A stretch of 64,000 nucleotides of DNA, taken from contig JAKSCK010000070.1 in the NCBI GenBank assembly GCA_022360655.1, positions 1 to 64,000 of the forward strand. The letters are read 5' to 3'. The notes under the pieces were generated by a model. The model was not told the DNA's origin. It did no database searches and saw only the letters and a program-made list of their open reading frames with translations. This DNA comes from Spirochaetales bacterium. Lineage in GTDB: Bacteria; Spirochaetota; Spirochaetia; DSM-2461. This document shows positions 54,430-62,968 of the stretch, piece by piece. The position numbers and the translations under genes are program-made. Every line of letters begins with the position of its first letter. Positions within the stretch are counted from its first letter, which is position 1.

Positions 54430-55632
54430 GTGAACAGGGCCTTTCATGAGCGATGGCAAATCTCAAACAACACGATGAAAGATGAGGGGAAATGGAAAAC
54501 ACTTCGTCACCTCGAAAAACCCATGGATGCGAGGTCGTTCATGGAAAATTATGGCGAGGTGGTGATTCTTTCCTCTAATAACTACTTAGGCTTAGCCAAT
54601 CATCCTGAGGTTGTGGCCGCATCTGGGAATGGATTGAAGGACTATGGTGCAGGCACGGCCAGTGTGCGTTTTATCTGCGGGACCTTTTCCATCCATCGTG
54701 AACTCGAACAGGCCATTGCACAGTTTTCAAGTACTGAAGCAGCATTGAGTTATGTTTCATGTTGGACCGCTAATACTGGGGCCATTCCTTTGTTGGCTTC
54801 TGAGGGAGATGTGATTGTTTCGGATGCCCTCAACCATGCCAGCATCATTGATGGGATTCGGCTTTCCAAAGCCCAACGATGCATCTATGAACACTCCAAC
54901 ATGGATTCCCTGAGAGATAAACTTAAAGAGGCCCAAAACCTTCGTGCAAAGGGGGGATGCACCCTTTTGATTACCGATGGTGTGTTTAGCATGGAAGGGG
55001 ATTTGGCCAAACTTCCTGAGATTGTCACCCTAGCCCAAGAATATGATGCTGTTGTTCTTGTTGACGACTCTCATGGAACAGGTGTGACTGGAGTTCATGG
55101 ACGAGGTACGGTTGAGTACTTTGGTTTAGAGGGGGAAGTGGATGTCATCACTGGCACATTAGGGAAGGCTCTGGGAGGAGCTGCAGGTGGTTATGTGGCT
55201 TCCAGTCAGGCTGTCATTGATGCTCTGATTCAGTCCTCACGTCCTCAAATCTTCTCCAATGCCCTACCGGCCTCCGTTGCGGCCGGCGCCCTTGAGGCCA
55301 TCCGCATATTAGAACGAGACAAATCCATACTTCAGAGACTGCGACGGAATACGCTCCTTTTACGACAAGGATTAAAAGAATTGGGTTTTTCTCCATTGGA
55401 TGGCCAAAGTGCTATTATTCCCATCATTGTGGGACAAACCTCGTTTGCAATTGAGATGAGCACTCGGCTTCTGGAAAAAGGTGTCTTTGTGACGGGTTTT
55501 GGGTATCCTGTTGTTCCAGAGGGAACCGCAAGAATTCGTGTTCAGGCCTCTGCCGCCCTCACAGAACAGGATATTCAAATGGCGCTTCAGGCCTTTGGTG
55601 AGGTAGGAAAAGAACTGGGACTCCTTGTCTAA
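54430..55632 (+). CDS. kbl: Glycine C-acetyltransferase (2-amino-3-ketobutyrate CoA ligase)
   Basis: This 400-residue PLP enzyme of the alpha-oxoamine synthase family splits 2-amino-3-ketobutyrate with CoA into glycine and acetyl-CoA. Motifs: SSNNYLGLANHPEV, the substrate pocket GAGTASVRFICGT, DDSHGTGVTG, and the PLP-lysine in TGTLGKALGGAAGG. GTG 54430 with GAGGGG seven bases upstream gives the family's length. An upstream in-frame ATG at 54352 lies in the operator region. Works with Tdh. Confidence 0.9.
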   Translation: MNRAFHERWQISNNTMKDEGKWKTLRHLEKPMDARSFMENYGEVVILSSNNYLGLANHPEVVAASGNGLKDYGAGTASVRFICGTFSIHRELEQAIAQFSSTEAALSYVSCWTANTGAIPLLASEGDVIVSDALNHASIIDGIRLSKAQRCIYEHSNMDSLRDKLKEAQNLRAKGGCTLLITDGVFSMEGDLAKLPEIVTLAQEYDAVVLVDDSHGTGVTGVHGRGTVEYFGLEGEVDVITGTLGKALGGAAGGYVASSQAVIDALIQSSRPQIFSNALPASVAAGALEAIRILERDKSILQRLRRNTLLLRQGLKELGFSPLDGQSAIIPIIVGQTSFAIEMSTRLLEKGVFVTGFGYPVVPEGTARIRVQASAALTEQDIQMALQAFGEVGKELGLLV

Positions 55633-55693
55633 GAGAACCTTGAAAGAATCCCTCAGAAACCAGAGGGATTCTTTCATCTTCATTTCCAATTAT

Positions 55694-56494
55694 CTATTTG
55701 ATAAAGAGTTCAATTTGATTGGGTTTTTTTAGTAATTTATCCATCATTTTTGAGTACTGATAGATTTTACTTGGTTTCATAACGCGACTATTTCTTGGAC
55801 AAAACTTTATACAGGCACAGCATGCAATGCATTTTTCTGGATTTGTGATGGTGCAGTTTGTTTGATTGATGGCATCCACAGGGCATAACTGAGCACAAGC
55901 CCCACAGTTTGTGCATGAGTCTTCAACAAAGATAAAATCTTCATGCAATGTGTCTTTAATATCAGTTGGAAGTTCCCCTATTAAAGGAATGTCTGTTAGG
56001 TCATTGATGGATTTTGCCAAAGAAATTTTAGATTGAATGGCCTGGCCAAAATCTTTTGCCACTTCTAAATCTTTGCTATTTGGCCTTGGGATATAATTTT
56101 CTGGAGGTTGGCACAGAAATGAGTGCTCAGCAATGAATGCGGCATGAGCAAAAGCTTTACAACCCTGTTTTGTCACCATTTCTTTGAGTTCAATCATATG
56201 GTCATCATAGTGTCGGTTTCCATAAACAGAGAGGCAAACTGCAGGTGTTTCATTAGCTTCCAGTTGAGTAAACCACTCTCTGAGAACATTGGGTACCCTT
56301 CCACCATAGACCGGAAGACCAATAATTAGGAGTTCATCCTGTTTTAGGGTGACTTTTTGTTGACGATTCTCTGGTCGTGTAAGATTGAGGAATTCAATCT
56401 TACTGGATTCGATGCTCTGAGAGAGTGATTTGATAATTTTTTCCGTTGTTCTTGTGGGTGAAAAATAAACAATTTTTGCGGAATCTAAGGTCAT
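55694..56494 (-). CDS. EFR1-type flavodoxin-ferredoxin fusion
   Basis: This is a 266-residue protein. The N-terminal flavodoxin-like domain has the FMN phosphate loop FSPTRTTEKI and LLIIGLPVYGGRVP. The C-terminal end has two 4Fe-4S clusters, CTNCGACAQLCP and CIACCACIKFCP. EFR1-family proteins are found in anaerobes; the electron partner is unknown. ATG 56494 has GGAG six bases upstream; ATG 56506 is less supported. AT-rich. Confidence 0.85.
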   Translation of the reverse strand: MTLDSAKIVYFSPTRTTEKIIKSLSQSIESSKIEFLNLTRPENRQQKVTLKQDELLIIGLPVYGGRVPNVLREWFTQLEANETPAVCLSVYGNRHYDDHMIELKEMVTKQGCKAFAHAAFIAEHSFLCQPPENYIPRPNSKDLEVAKDFGQAIQSKISLAKSINDLTDIPLIGELPTDIKDTLHEDFIFVEDSCTNCGACAQLCPVDAINQTNCTITNPEKCIACCACIKFCPRNSRVMKPSKIYQYSKMMDKLLKKPNQIELFIK

Positions 56495-56933
56495 TGAGGG
56501 CTCCATTATCTTACAAATATTTTGGAATAGATGCAGTGAATATTTAGTTAGCAGAAGATGAGCTGCATTTCCAATTATGACAGAATGTATGAATATGTCT
56601 GAAATGAATCAAGAAAAAATAAATAAAATACTTAAGACCATTTATGGGACTTAAATCATATCGTCGGTAATTTCCTGACCGTTTCCATTCATTGAGAGAG
56701 GGGCTATGAAATAAAGGGTGGAAATAGAAAAGATTCTTTTAATGACTTGCCATATTGACTGCAAAGGGGTGATATGAGTTTTGTCTTTATTCTTGAGATT
56801 TGCATGTCTGTTGATGGAGTAGAAGGAGATTGAATAATCTGCTCTATATTTTTGTACTATATAGAGCAGGTAAATGCTTGGAAAATAGCCGGTTATGGCT
56901 TCTTTATCGTTATATCCATCAATAAAGAATCCT
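56495..56933. other. AT-rich intergenic region with palindrome
   Basis: No gene is seen. At 56839-56869 a perfect 11-bp inverted repeat CTGCTCTATAT/ATATAGAGCAG with a nine-base loop lies about 65 bases downstream of the membrane-protein gene stop. It may be that gene's terminator, or an operator. Confidence 0.5.
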
Positions 56934-57635
56934 CTAGATAAAAAAGTTCAACCAAACAATGATAAATACAGGCCACCATTGTTTTGAAAATCGAGTAAAG
57001 AGAATACCTGATGCTAGACAAAAAAAGGCAAGCCAAATTGTGACATCCCAGCCTTTTGGAATGTGAAATAAGCCCCATGTGAAAAAAAGAGTTATTCCAC
57101 CCCAAGGAAGAGTTGTTTTTTTTGTTAAAACATCAAAAACACGCTGCATAATTGCAATATAAAGAACAATTAATATTGATTCTGCAATGTAGTAAATGTT
57201 TTGAAAGAGTGATGGTAAGAAGGCCATTGTTCCGTGATGGGAAACAAAGGAATTGTATTCATGAACAAATTGGGGAAAAGAAGAAGAAAACAAAATCAAT
57301 TCGCCCAAGGCAAGAGCAATGCCTAAAATGATAGCAACAACAATACCTTTCGAAGATTTTGAAAATGATGAAAATTCAAGAATAAGAGAATCTTTATCTT
57401 TTGAATAAATTTGATGAATAAGTGATATTCCTACAGTTCCCCAACCCAAAATGACAAGAGCCCAATGAACAACTTGGACGTACCAAGGACTGGAAAAAAA
57501 TCCTGATGCTGTCAACTCTTTTCCCCAAAGGTATTGATCAAGGGGCATCACTAAGATATCAAGGGCAAAAACAGTTGGTAATACTAATCCAATGATGAGT
57601 GTCTTTTTTAGAGACCATTGAGTTTTGCAATGCAT
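56934..57635 (-). CDS. Multispanning membrane protein, possibly CPBP-like
   Basis: This 233-residue protein has about six or seven transmembrane segments (TLIIGLVLPTVFALDILVM; GIVVAIILGIALALGELIL; ITLFFTWGLFHIPKGWDV). The GLFHIPKG segment faintly recalls the CPBP/Abi motif (His in a late helix), but the EExxxR box is not present. Low GC. I do not recognise the family with confidence. Confidence 0.6.
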   Translation of the reverse strand: MHCKTQWSLKKTLIIGLVLPTVFALDILVMPLDQYLWGKELTASGFFSSPWYVQVVHWALVILGWGTVGISLIHQIYSKDKDSLILEFSSFSKSSKGIVVAIILGIALALGELILFSSSFPQFVHEYNSFVSHHGTMAFLPSLFQNIYYIAESILIVLYIAIMQRVFDVLTKKTTLPWGGITLFFTWGLFHIPKGWDVTIWLAFFCLASGILFTRFSKQWWPVFIIVWLNFFI

Positions 57636-58083
57636 TGAATACTCCTAATTAGCCATGATATATCATCTAAATCTCTATACATCAATAAGAAATGCAAAAA
57701 TGAAAAGAATATGACAAAAAATCTATAAGTTCTTTCTTTAAATTTTATCGATTAAAAAAATAGAAGAACATTTTTTGCAGTATTGATTGATATTAATAAG
57801 GGGGGGCTCTTTGCATTGTGGAAAAGCCCTAAGATGGAATATGAAGCAATAAATAGATGTTTGAAAGTCACAAATTTTCTGGTGCATGGAAATCAAAGTA
57901 GAATTGAGATTCTCAGATGTAGAGCTCTAAAAAATAATTACTAACAATGGAATCCTTTATTTCTAAACAATCCTTTCATGATTAGGCAGGAGAAAAACCC
58001 TGTAGAAAATGAGGTCCAAGAAGACCTGCATACACTGTCAGGGCTTAGAAATGATCTGCTGCTTAAAGATGCAGAAAGAGGTT
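57636..58083. other. AT-rich intergenic region
   Basis: No ORF, RNA gene or clear terminator is visible. It lies upstream of the membrane-protein gene and downstream of the NicO gene, both on the minus strand, so it should hold the former's promoter. Confidence 0.5.
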
Positions 58084-58905
58084 TTATAATGCAGAAATAA
58101 AGAGCAATAGCCCGGCAATGGAAATCAATCCCATGGCCGCCAGCTCAAAGATTTCTAAAGCCTTTCGCATACCACGATTTTCCAGGGCATGGGTGATGCC
58201 GGCTTTTCCTCCAATGAGTGCCAAACTAAACAGCGTCATAGCAATCATTCCACCAAATGAAACACAGACCACAAGGAGAACCGCAAATCCCAAAACATTG
58301 TTCACAATGCCCCAAGTGAGAATGGCTGAGCTGACTGGGCAGGGAATGAGTCCCACAGATACAGCCAGCATCCAGGGCTTGAGTTCCCGCTTTTTGGCAT
58401 GAGAAGAATCGTGGTGATCATGGTGATGATCTTCATGGGCACCATGCCGGAGGTGGCTTAGCAGATGCCCCAGAGAAAGGAGTGTCACAGCCCCGTAGGC
58501 AATGAGTTTTGTGACGTATCCAGCTGTGGCACCAGCTTGACGAAGGGAAATCGCCAGGACTCCATACGCCATTCCCACCAGAAGGAATGCAGAAAGGGAA
58601 TCCAAGATGTTCACCAGGGCACTCAACCATAGTCCCTCCGCAAGCCGGGCTCGTTTTGATCCAAAATAACCCACTGTAAACAGCTTTCCATGCCCAGGAC
58701 CAATGATATGCACCACACCAAAAACCACCGCAATTGCCATGGCAGTGAATGCCGCCCCACTGACCTGACCAGAACTGGCCTCCCGAGCCGCAGAGAGCAT
58801 GGATTCTTGAAGGGCAAATCCCCAATCTCGCAAAAAACCAGGCACAGGTATGTTCATTGTGGGGGCTGCACCCCCGGTGAAGGGATTTGTTGCGGGTGAA
58901 CTCAA
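58084..58905 (-). CDS. NicO-family nickel/cobalt efflux permease
   Basis: This 273-residue inner-membrane protein has about six transmembrane helices. HIIGPGHGKLFTVGYF near residues 67-82 is the NicO/RcnA metal motif. A histidine-rich cytoplasmic loop (HEDHHHDHHDSSH) follows near 157-169, then GLIPCPVSSAIL. It probably exports Ni2+ or Co2+, or a related divalent metal. It starts at TTG within the DUF1007 stop (TTGA overlap) with AGGAG eight bases upstream. Confidence 0.87.
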   Translation of the reverse strand: MSSPATNPFTGGAAPTMNIPVPGFLRDWGFALQESMLSAAREASSGQVSGAAFTAMAIAVVFGVVHIIGPGHGKLFTVGYFGSKRARLAEGLWLSALVNILDSLSAFLLVGMAYGVLAISLRQAGATAGYVTKLIAYGAVTLLSLGHLLSHLRHGAHEDHHHDHHDSSHAKKRELKPWMLAVSVGLIPCPVSSAILTWGIVNNVLGFAVLLVVCVSFGGMIAMTLFSLALIGGKAGITHALENRGMRKALEIFELAAMGLISIAGLLLFISAL

Positions 58906-59495
58906 TTTAAAATCTCCTGAACAGCAAGAGCTGTGACAGCCACCATGCCATAACCCATGGTCATGGAACGTCGTTGAACCGGCTCAAAGGAAACCAGTCG
59001 ATTCCTATAACTCACATCCACCGGTTCCATGTCCTCAGGCCGAAAATCAATGAAATAGCTTTGGTCAAAAAAATAGATGCTTGTCTCACCAAGGTCTTCC
59101 CAACGAATAGGAATATCAAGGGGAACAGTGAATTCGTAGATGACATGACCATTTTCTATATGGGCGCGAAAATCTTTGGCTGGATCAGGTGTTCCAAGAC
59201 GGGATCCCACTTCCACCATCAGATAATATTCCGATTCAAGAAGTCGTTCAAAAGCATTTTGCCGTAATGCCTCTTGCTCAAATGAAGAGAGTTCACCGTC
59301 TCGATTCGTATCGTAATCCAAAATGAGGGAGGAACTGGTCAGTTCATCAATATCCCAATACACCGATACTGCATCCAGTCCCTTGCGACTGAGCTGGGGT
59401 TCTATTCTGCCCTTTATCCACATATGGGGATGAGCAAAAAGCACCTGTGAAGAAAGAATGAGAAAAAACAAGGGAGTCAGTCGTTTCCAGAACAT
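58902..59495 (-). CDS. DUF1007 family periplasmic protein
   Basis: This 197-residue protein has a signal peptide (PLFFLILSSQVLFA) and a mature N-terminus beginning HPHMWIKG, a likely metal-binding start. An EF-hand-like loop DYDTNRDGELSSFE lies at about 60-73. A C-terminal helix may anchor it. DUF1007 genes commonly precede NicO-type metal permeases, as here, so it is probably a periplasmic metal-handling partner. Confidence 0.85.
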   Translation of the reverse strand: MFWKRLTPLFFLILSSQVLFAHPHMWIKGRIEPQLSRKGLDAVSVYWDIDELTSSSLILDYDTNRDGELSSFEQEALRQNAFERLLESEYYLMVEVGSRLGTPDPAKDFRAHIENGHVIYEFTVPLDIPIRWEDLGETSIYFFDQSYFIDFRPEDMEPVDVSYRNRLVSFEPVQRRSMTMGYGMVAVTALAVQEILN

Positions 59496-59704
59496 GGCCC
59501 TATCTTAATGCATAGGGATGGAAGGGAAGAGAAGAGATGACGAATTTTTCTTGAGTCATTTTCAAGCTTGACGAAATCCAGCACTCCCTTGAAAATATTA
59601 CCAAACAACTCAAGTACGAATTGGCCCAGTTTGTCGGAAAATCTCTGCACAAATATCTCTTTTGAGAATTCGGTTCTCTGGATCAGAACGAAATTGGGGA
59701 TGAG

Positions 59705-60679
59705 ATGCAAAAGTACATAGCCTTTGGTGTGATTCTGGTGAGCTTGGTCACAGCCTATGGCTGCCAAAATCAATTACTTTCTTATCTTCACACATTCTAT
59801 ATGCATGTGGATGGAGAGGTTCTTCGTCCTCCGGAATTGGATGCATTTCATCGTGCACAAGCCAATCTCACATTGATAACCCATCTCCATGGTCTTCCTG
59901 TGGAATGGGAGCTTCATAAAAATGATGCAGTGAAAAAGGATGGAAGTCTCAAGCGACCTGCCTATGGTGAAGAACAAATCAGCGGAGTCGTGACAGCCAA
60001 GGTCACAGTACCTAGTGAAAGGATTTACCATTTTCCCTTCCTGGTTAAAGTGGATGCCAAAGATGCTGTGCATGCTCTCGAAGAAGAGCGAGATGCATTG
60101 GAAATCCACTTTTCCTCAGGGGATTCGGAGGATCGTGTTCAAAGCCGTCTTGGATTTCCTGAAACGTCTTTTTTGTATGGGGCGCAAATCACATGGGATG
60201 CCTCATCCCATCCCAGCATCAACAACGATGGTACGTTGGAGTCTCGTGAACACCCTTGGTGGGATGTCAGTGCCTCTTCCGTTCGTGGCACCGTCACAGC
60301 AACATTGGTTCTTGAAGATGAAATGATCACCAAGGATTTTTCTCTTGTTGTGATCCCCCCTCATCCACAGCCTCCTGTTGTGGAGAATTTCAATTCCCCA
60401 TATGCCCAGTTTGCCCATCGCTTTCTTGTGTTTCCCACCCTTCCTGGGGCCCCAGCCATCATGCATTATCAGATTGAACATCGACGGCAAGAATTTGGTG
60501 TGTGGACTGAATGGACCACTGATCCTCCATCGTCCTACAGTTCCATTGGAGACACGCAATCAAGATTTGGCTGGACCCAAGCTCAACTTCCCCGTGGAAC
60601 CTATCAGTTCCGAGTACGAGTGATTCGGAATGAAATTGTGGGAGAATGGGCCACAACAGGGATTTATGAGAATTTCTAG
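59705..60679 (+). CDS. Lipoprotein with atrophied Ig-like and Fn3-like domains
   Basis: This is a 324-residue predicted lipoprotein with lipobox TAYGC near residue 20. Two segments look like atrophied bacterial Ig domains: ANLTLITHLHGLPVEW ... DGSLKRPAYG, and ITWDASSHPSINNDGTLESR followed by VTATLVLEDEMITKDF. A C-terminal region with PRGTYQFRVRVIRNEIVGEW resembles an Fn3 fold. It starts at ATG 59705 after GGGGATGAG. Overlaps yjdF tail to tail by four bases. Surface adhesion or cell-wall association is a guess. Confidence 0.7.
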   Translation: MQKYIAFGVILVSLVTAYGCQNQLLSYLHTFYMHVDGEVLRPPELDAFHRAQANLTLITHLHGLPVEWELHKNDAVKKDGSLKRPAYGEEQISGVVTAKVTVPSERIYHFPFLVKVDAKDAVHALEEERDALEIHFSSGDSEDRVQSRLGFPETSFLYGAQITWDASSHPSINNDGTLESREHPWWDVSASSVRGTVTATLVLEDEMITKDFSLVVIPPHPQPPVVENFNSPYAQFAHRFLVFPTLPGAPAIMHYQIEHRRQEFGVWTEWTTDPPSSYSSIGDTQSRFGWTQAQLPRGTYQFRVRVIRNEIVGEWATTGIYENF

Positions 60680-61098
60680 TGCCCGCGTTTTTTTTGCTTC
60701 TTTTTGAGTTGCCGGGCCTGAAATCGCTCTTGTAACTCTTCCCTCTTCAAACGGTTTTGGCCGTGTTTACGCTCCACACGCTGCACTTTCATCATATCCT
60801 TGTATGCATCCAGTGCGGCTTTTCCTTGGTCTCCATTCTTCTGAGAATGGCCTTTTCTTTTTTGGGCTTTACGCCCTTCCCTTGCACTTTGAAGCATGAG
60901 TTGATCTATGGTTTCTCGATTGACAGGAACATAGTGCAAGTGGTGGCTGTGGAGGGCCAGAAATTCAAGAAATTCAGCATGTGAGGGCTCTGATCCAAAC
61001 ACCTGCCGAGCCATAAAGGCGCTTTGCCCCTCATGACGCATAAAAAGGGCGGTCCAGAATCGTCCATCATGAAAAAGAATGCATTCACCAGTCACCAT
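60676..61098 (-). CDS. yjdF: YjdF-family protein (DUF2992)
   Basis: This 140-residue basic protein matches the YjdF layout: an N-terminal domain (GECILFHDGRFWTALF; ARQVFGSEPSHAEFLEFLAL) and a long Lys/Arg/Gln-rich tail ending KKKQKKRGH. Function is not established; in Firmicutes it is controlled by the yjdF azaaromatic-binding riboswitch. Three ATGs and a GTG sit in tandem, and ATG 61098 is six bases from GGAG. A structured leader directly precedes it. Confidence 0.82.
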   Translation of the reverse strand: MVTGECILFHDGRFWTALFMRHEGQSAFMARQVFGSEPSHAEFLEFLALHSHHLHYVPVNRETIDQLMLQSAREGRKAQKRKGHSQKNGDQGKAALDAYKDMMKVQRVERKHGQNRLKREELQERFQARQLKKKQKKRGH

Positions 61099-61104
61099 CA
61101 TCAT

Positions 61105-61200
61105 CTCCAAGCAGACCTCAACTGCTGGAAGACGGGACGCATGTGCGGTTACTGAGAGGCCTTTGCCTCCGCCCGGACTACCAAACCGGGAACTGTGTTT
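61105..61200 (-). promoter_or_regulatory. Probable yjdF riboswitch (structured 5' leader)
   Basis: On the minus strand the leader holds a CCCGG/CCGGG hairpin and then GGAGGCAAAGGCCTCTCAGT, with GAGGC pairing GCCTC, followed by AACCGCAC. It ends with CCAGCAG pairing to CTGCT-TGG, which runs into the TTGGAG ribosome site. This layout resembles, from memory, the yjdF aptamer, and suggests control of translation by hiding the ribosome site. Confidence 0.65.
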
Positions 61201-61281
61201 TTGCTTCGTTTTTCTTAAGAGGTTTGAATTGTTTCATCATTGTAACAAGAGAGGCTTTGAGTGCCAAGAATCTGAACGGAG

Positions 61282-61312
61282 ATCGACCCCTGGGAGCCGG
61301 CGCTCCCAGGGG
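61282..61312 (-). terminator. Terminator of hexosaminidase gene; recurring motif copy g
   Basis: Perfect 11-bp arms CCCCTGGGAGC/GCTCCCAGGGG with a four-base loop. The plus-strand edge reads AGATCGACCCCT, the extragenic motif. There is no T-run on the minus side; TGGTTTTGTTT lies on the plus side. Confidence 0.6.
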
Positions 61313-61339
61313 GAATGGTTTTGTTTGGGACGTGTTACA

Positions 61340-62890
61340 TCATGTGGTTGTGGGGATTGGTGCAAATTGAATGCCCAATTCTTCCATACGTTTTTTATGG
61401 ATTTGCATGCGTTCCAAGAAGGCTGGATAGTCCACTTTTTCCGACTCCCGCCATGCTGCCTCTGCAAAGGCACAGAGCCGGGGGTAGGTCATGTAATCCA
61501 AATGGTTAGAATTAGGGATGTATTCAGTCCATAGCTGAGCCTGGGTGCCCATAACAAATCTGCTTTCCTCTGGTGACAGGGATTGGGGAAGCGGGTTGTA
61601 CATGTAGGCTTTTTCCAGAGTGGTGAGGCCACCAATGCCCAAAGGCTCTGTTTCTGGACTGCCCTGATAATGGTCAAAGTAAGTGGACTGCATGGGGGCC
61701 ATCACCACATCATGGCCCTTTTTTGCGGCCTCAATTCCACCTTCTTCTCCTCGCCAACTCATCACAGAGGCATTTTCTGCCAGTCCTCCCTCTAGAATCT
61801 CATCCCAGCCAATGGCCTTGCGTCCCCGGGAGGCCACATGGTTGGCCATTCGAGCAATGAAACGGCTTTGAAGTTCTTCTTCACTGGTGGCGCCCAATTC
61901 AGCCATGCGTTCTTGAACTTCCCGGCTTTCATCCCATTGATATTTATGGGCCTCATCCCCACCAATGTGGATGAACGTCCATGGGAAGAGTTCCATCACT
62001 TCATCCAAGATGGTTTCCATGGCTTTCATGGTGCTTTCATTGGGATTGAGAATATGCTGACTGATGCCCCAGGAGCAGCGCACTCCAGGTTTTTCTTGGG
62101 TGCATCCCCATTCTGGGTAGGCCGTGATGGCCGCTTGCATATGTCCTGGCATATCAATTTCAGGAAGGATGTGCACGCCACGCTGAGCCGCAAATTCCAC
62201 AATGTTTTGAATCTGTTCTTTGGTGTAGAACCCCTCATGGGGCTGATCATTGTAGGTTCGAGGACGGGTGTGTTGATGACCTAAAACGGTGCATTCCCGT
62301 TTGGATGCCACGGAAGTGAGGCGGGGAAAGGCGTCAATGGGCATACGCCAACCCTGATCATCTGTGAGGTGAAGATGCACCACATTCAGACGGTGATAGG
62401 CAGCGGCATCAATGAAGCGGCAGACCGTTTCTTCATCAAAGAAATGCCGTGAAACATCCAGATGAACACCCCGCCAACGGAAACGAGGGCTGTCCTCAAT
62501 GTGGCATCCTGGAAGATTGGTGGAATGTGTGGAAAGAAGCTGTCGGAGCACCTGCACACCCCGGAAGAGTCCCATGGGATAGAGGGCAGAAAGATGACAT
62601 CCAGAGTCGTCAATAGACAGTGTGTAAGTCTCATCGGTGAATCCATTCTGATCCAGAACATTCTCCGAATTCTCAGTTGAGAGAAGAATATCCTGAGGAG
62701 TAACGCTTTCCCCCTCGCGGATTGGCAGGGCCAGTGTGGTGATATTTTGGATGTAATGGGCCAGTAGTATGGCAGCAGGCAGAGAGCTGGAATTATCTGC
62801 AAAGACTTTGGTTTGAGAGCTCACAGAAAAAACGCTGGAATTGGATGTGATTTTTTTCACATCAGGAACAATGGCAAAAGAGTTTTCCAT
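61340..62890 (-). CDS. Beta-N-acetylhexosaminidase, GH20
   Basis: This 516-residue glycoside hydrolase removes terminal GlcNAc/GalNAc from chito-oligosaccharides or glycans. A GH20b-like N-terminal domain (to about residue 135) precedes the catalytic barrel starting RFRWRGVHLDVSRHFF. The catalytic pair lies in FIHIGGDEAHK (Asp-Glu). HLHLTDDQGWR and LPEIDMPGH are family motifs. No signal peptide is seen, so it is probably cytoplasmic and acts on imported sugars. ATG has GGAGG seven bases upstream. Divergent from an AraC-type gene. Confidence 0.93.
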   Translation of the reverse strand: MENSFAIVPDVKKITSNSSVFSVSSQTKVFADNSSSLPAAILLAHYIQNITTLALPIREGESVTPQDILLSTENSENVLDQNGFTDETYTLSIDDSGCHLSALYPMGLFRGVQVLRQLLSTHSTNLPGCHIEDSPRFRWRGVHLDVSRHFFDEETVCRFIDAAAYHRLNVVHLHLTDDQGWRMPIDAFPRLTSVASKRECTVLGHQHTRPRTYNDQPHEGFYTKEQIQNIVEFAAQRGVHILPEIDMPGHMQAAITAYPEWGCTQEKPGVRCSWGISQHILNPNESTMKAMETILDEVMELFPWTFIHIGGDEAHKYQWDESREVQERMAELGATSEEELQSRFIARMANHVASRGRKAIGWDEILEGGLAENASVMSWRGEEGGIEAAKKGHDVVMAPMQSTYFDHYQGSPETEPLGIGGLTTLEKAYMYNPLPQSLSPEESRFVMGTQAQLWTEYIPNSNHLDYMTYPRLCAFAEAAWRESEKVDYPAFLERMQIHKKRMEELGIQFAPIPTTT

Positions 62891-62968
62891 GTCATTTCCT
62901 CCAAGAAATGGTTGTGAATAAATGCAATTTAACTTGCCAATAACCGGTTTGGAATGTCATAACACAGC

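Noticed and set aside
56934-57635. Membrane protein as a CAAX protease (CPBP)
   Set aside because: A GLFHIPKG helix is suggestive, but the glutamate pair motif EExxxR needed for the family is not visible.
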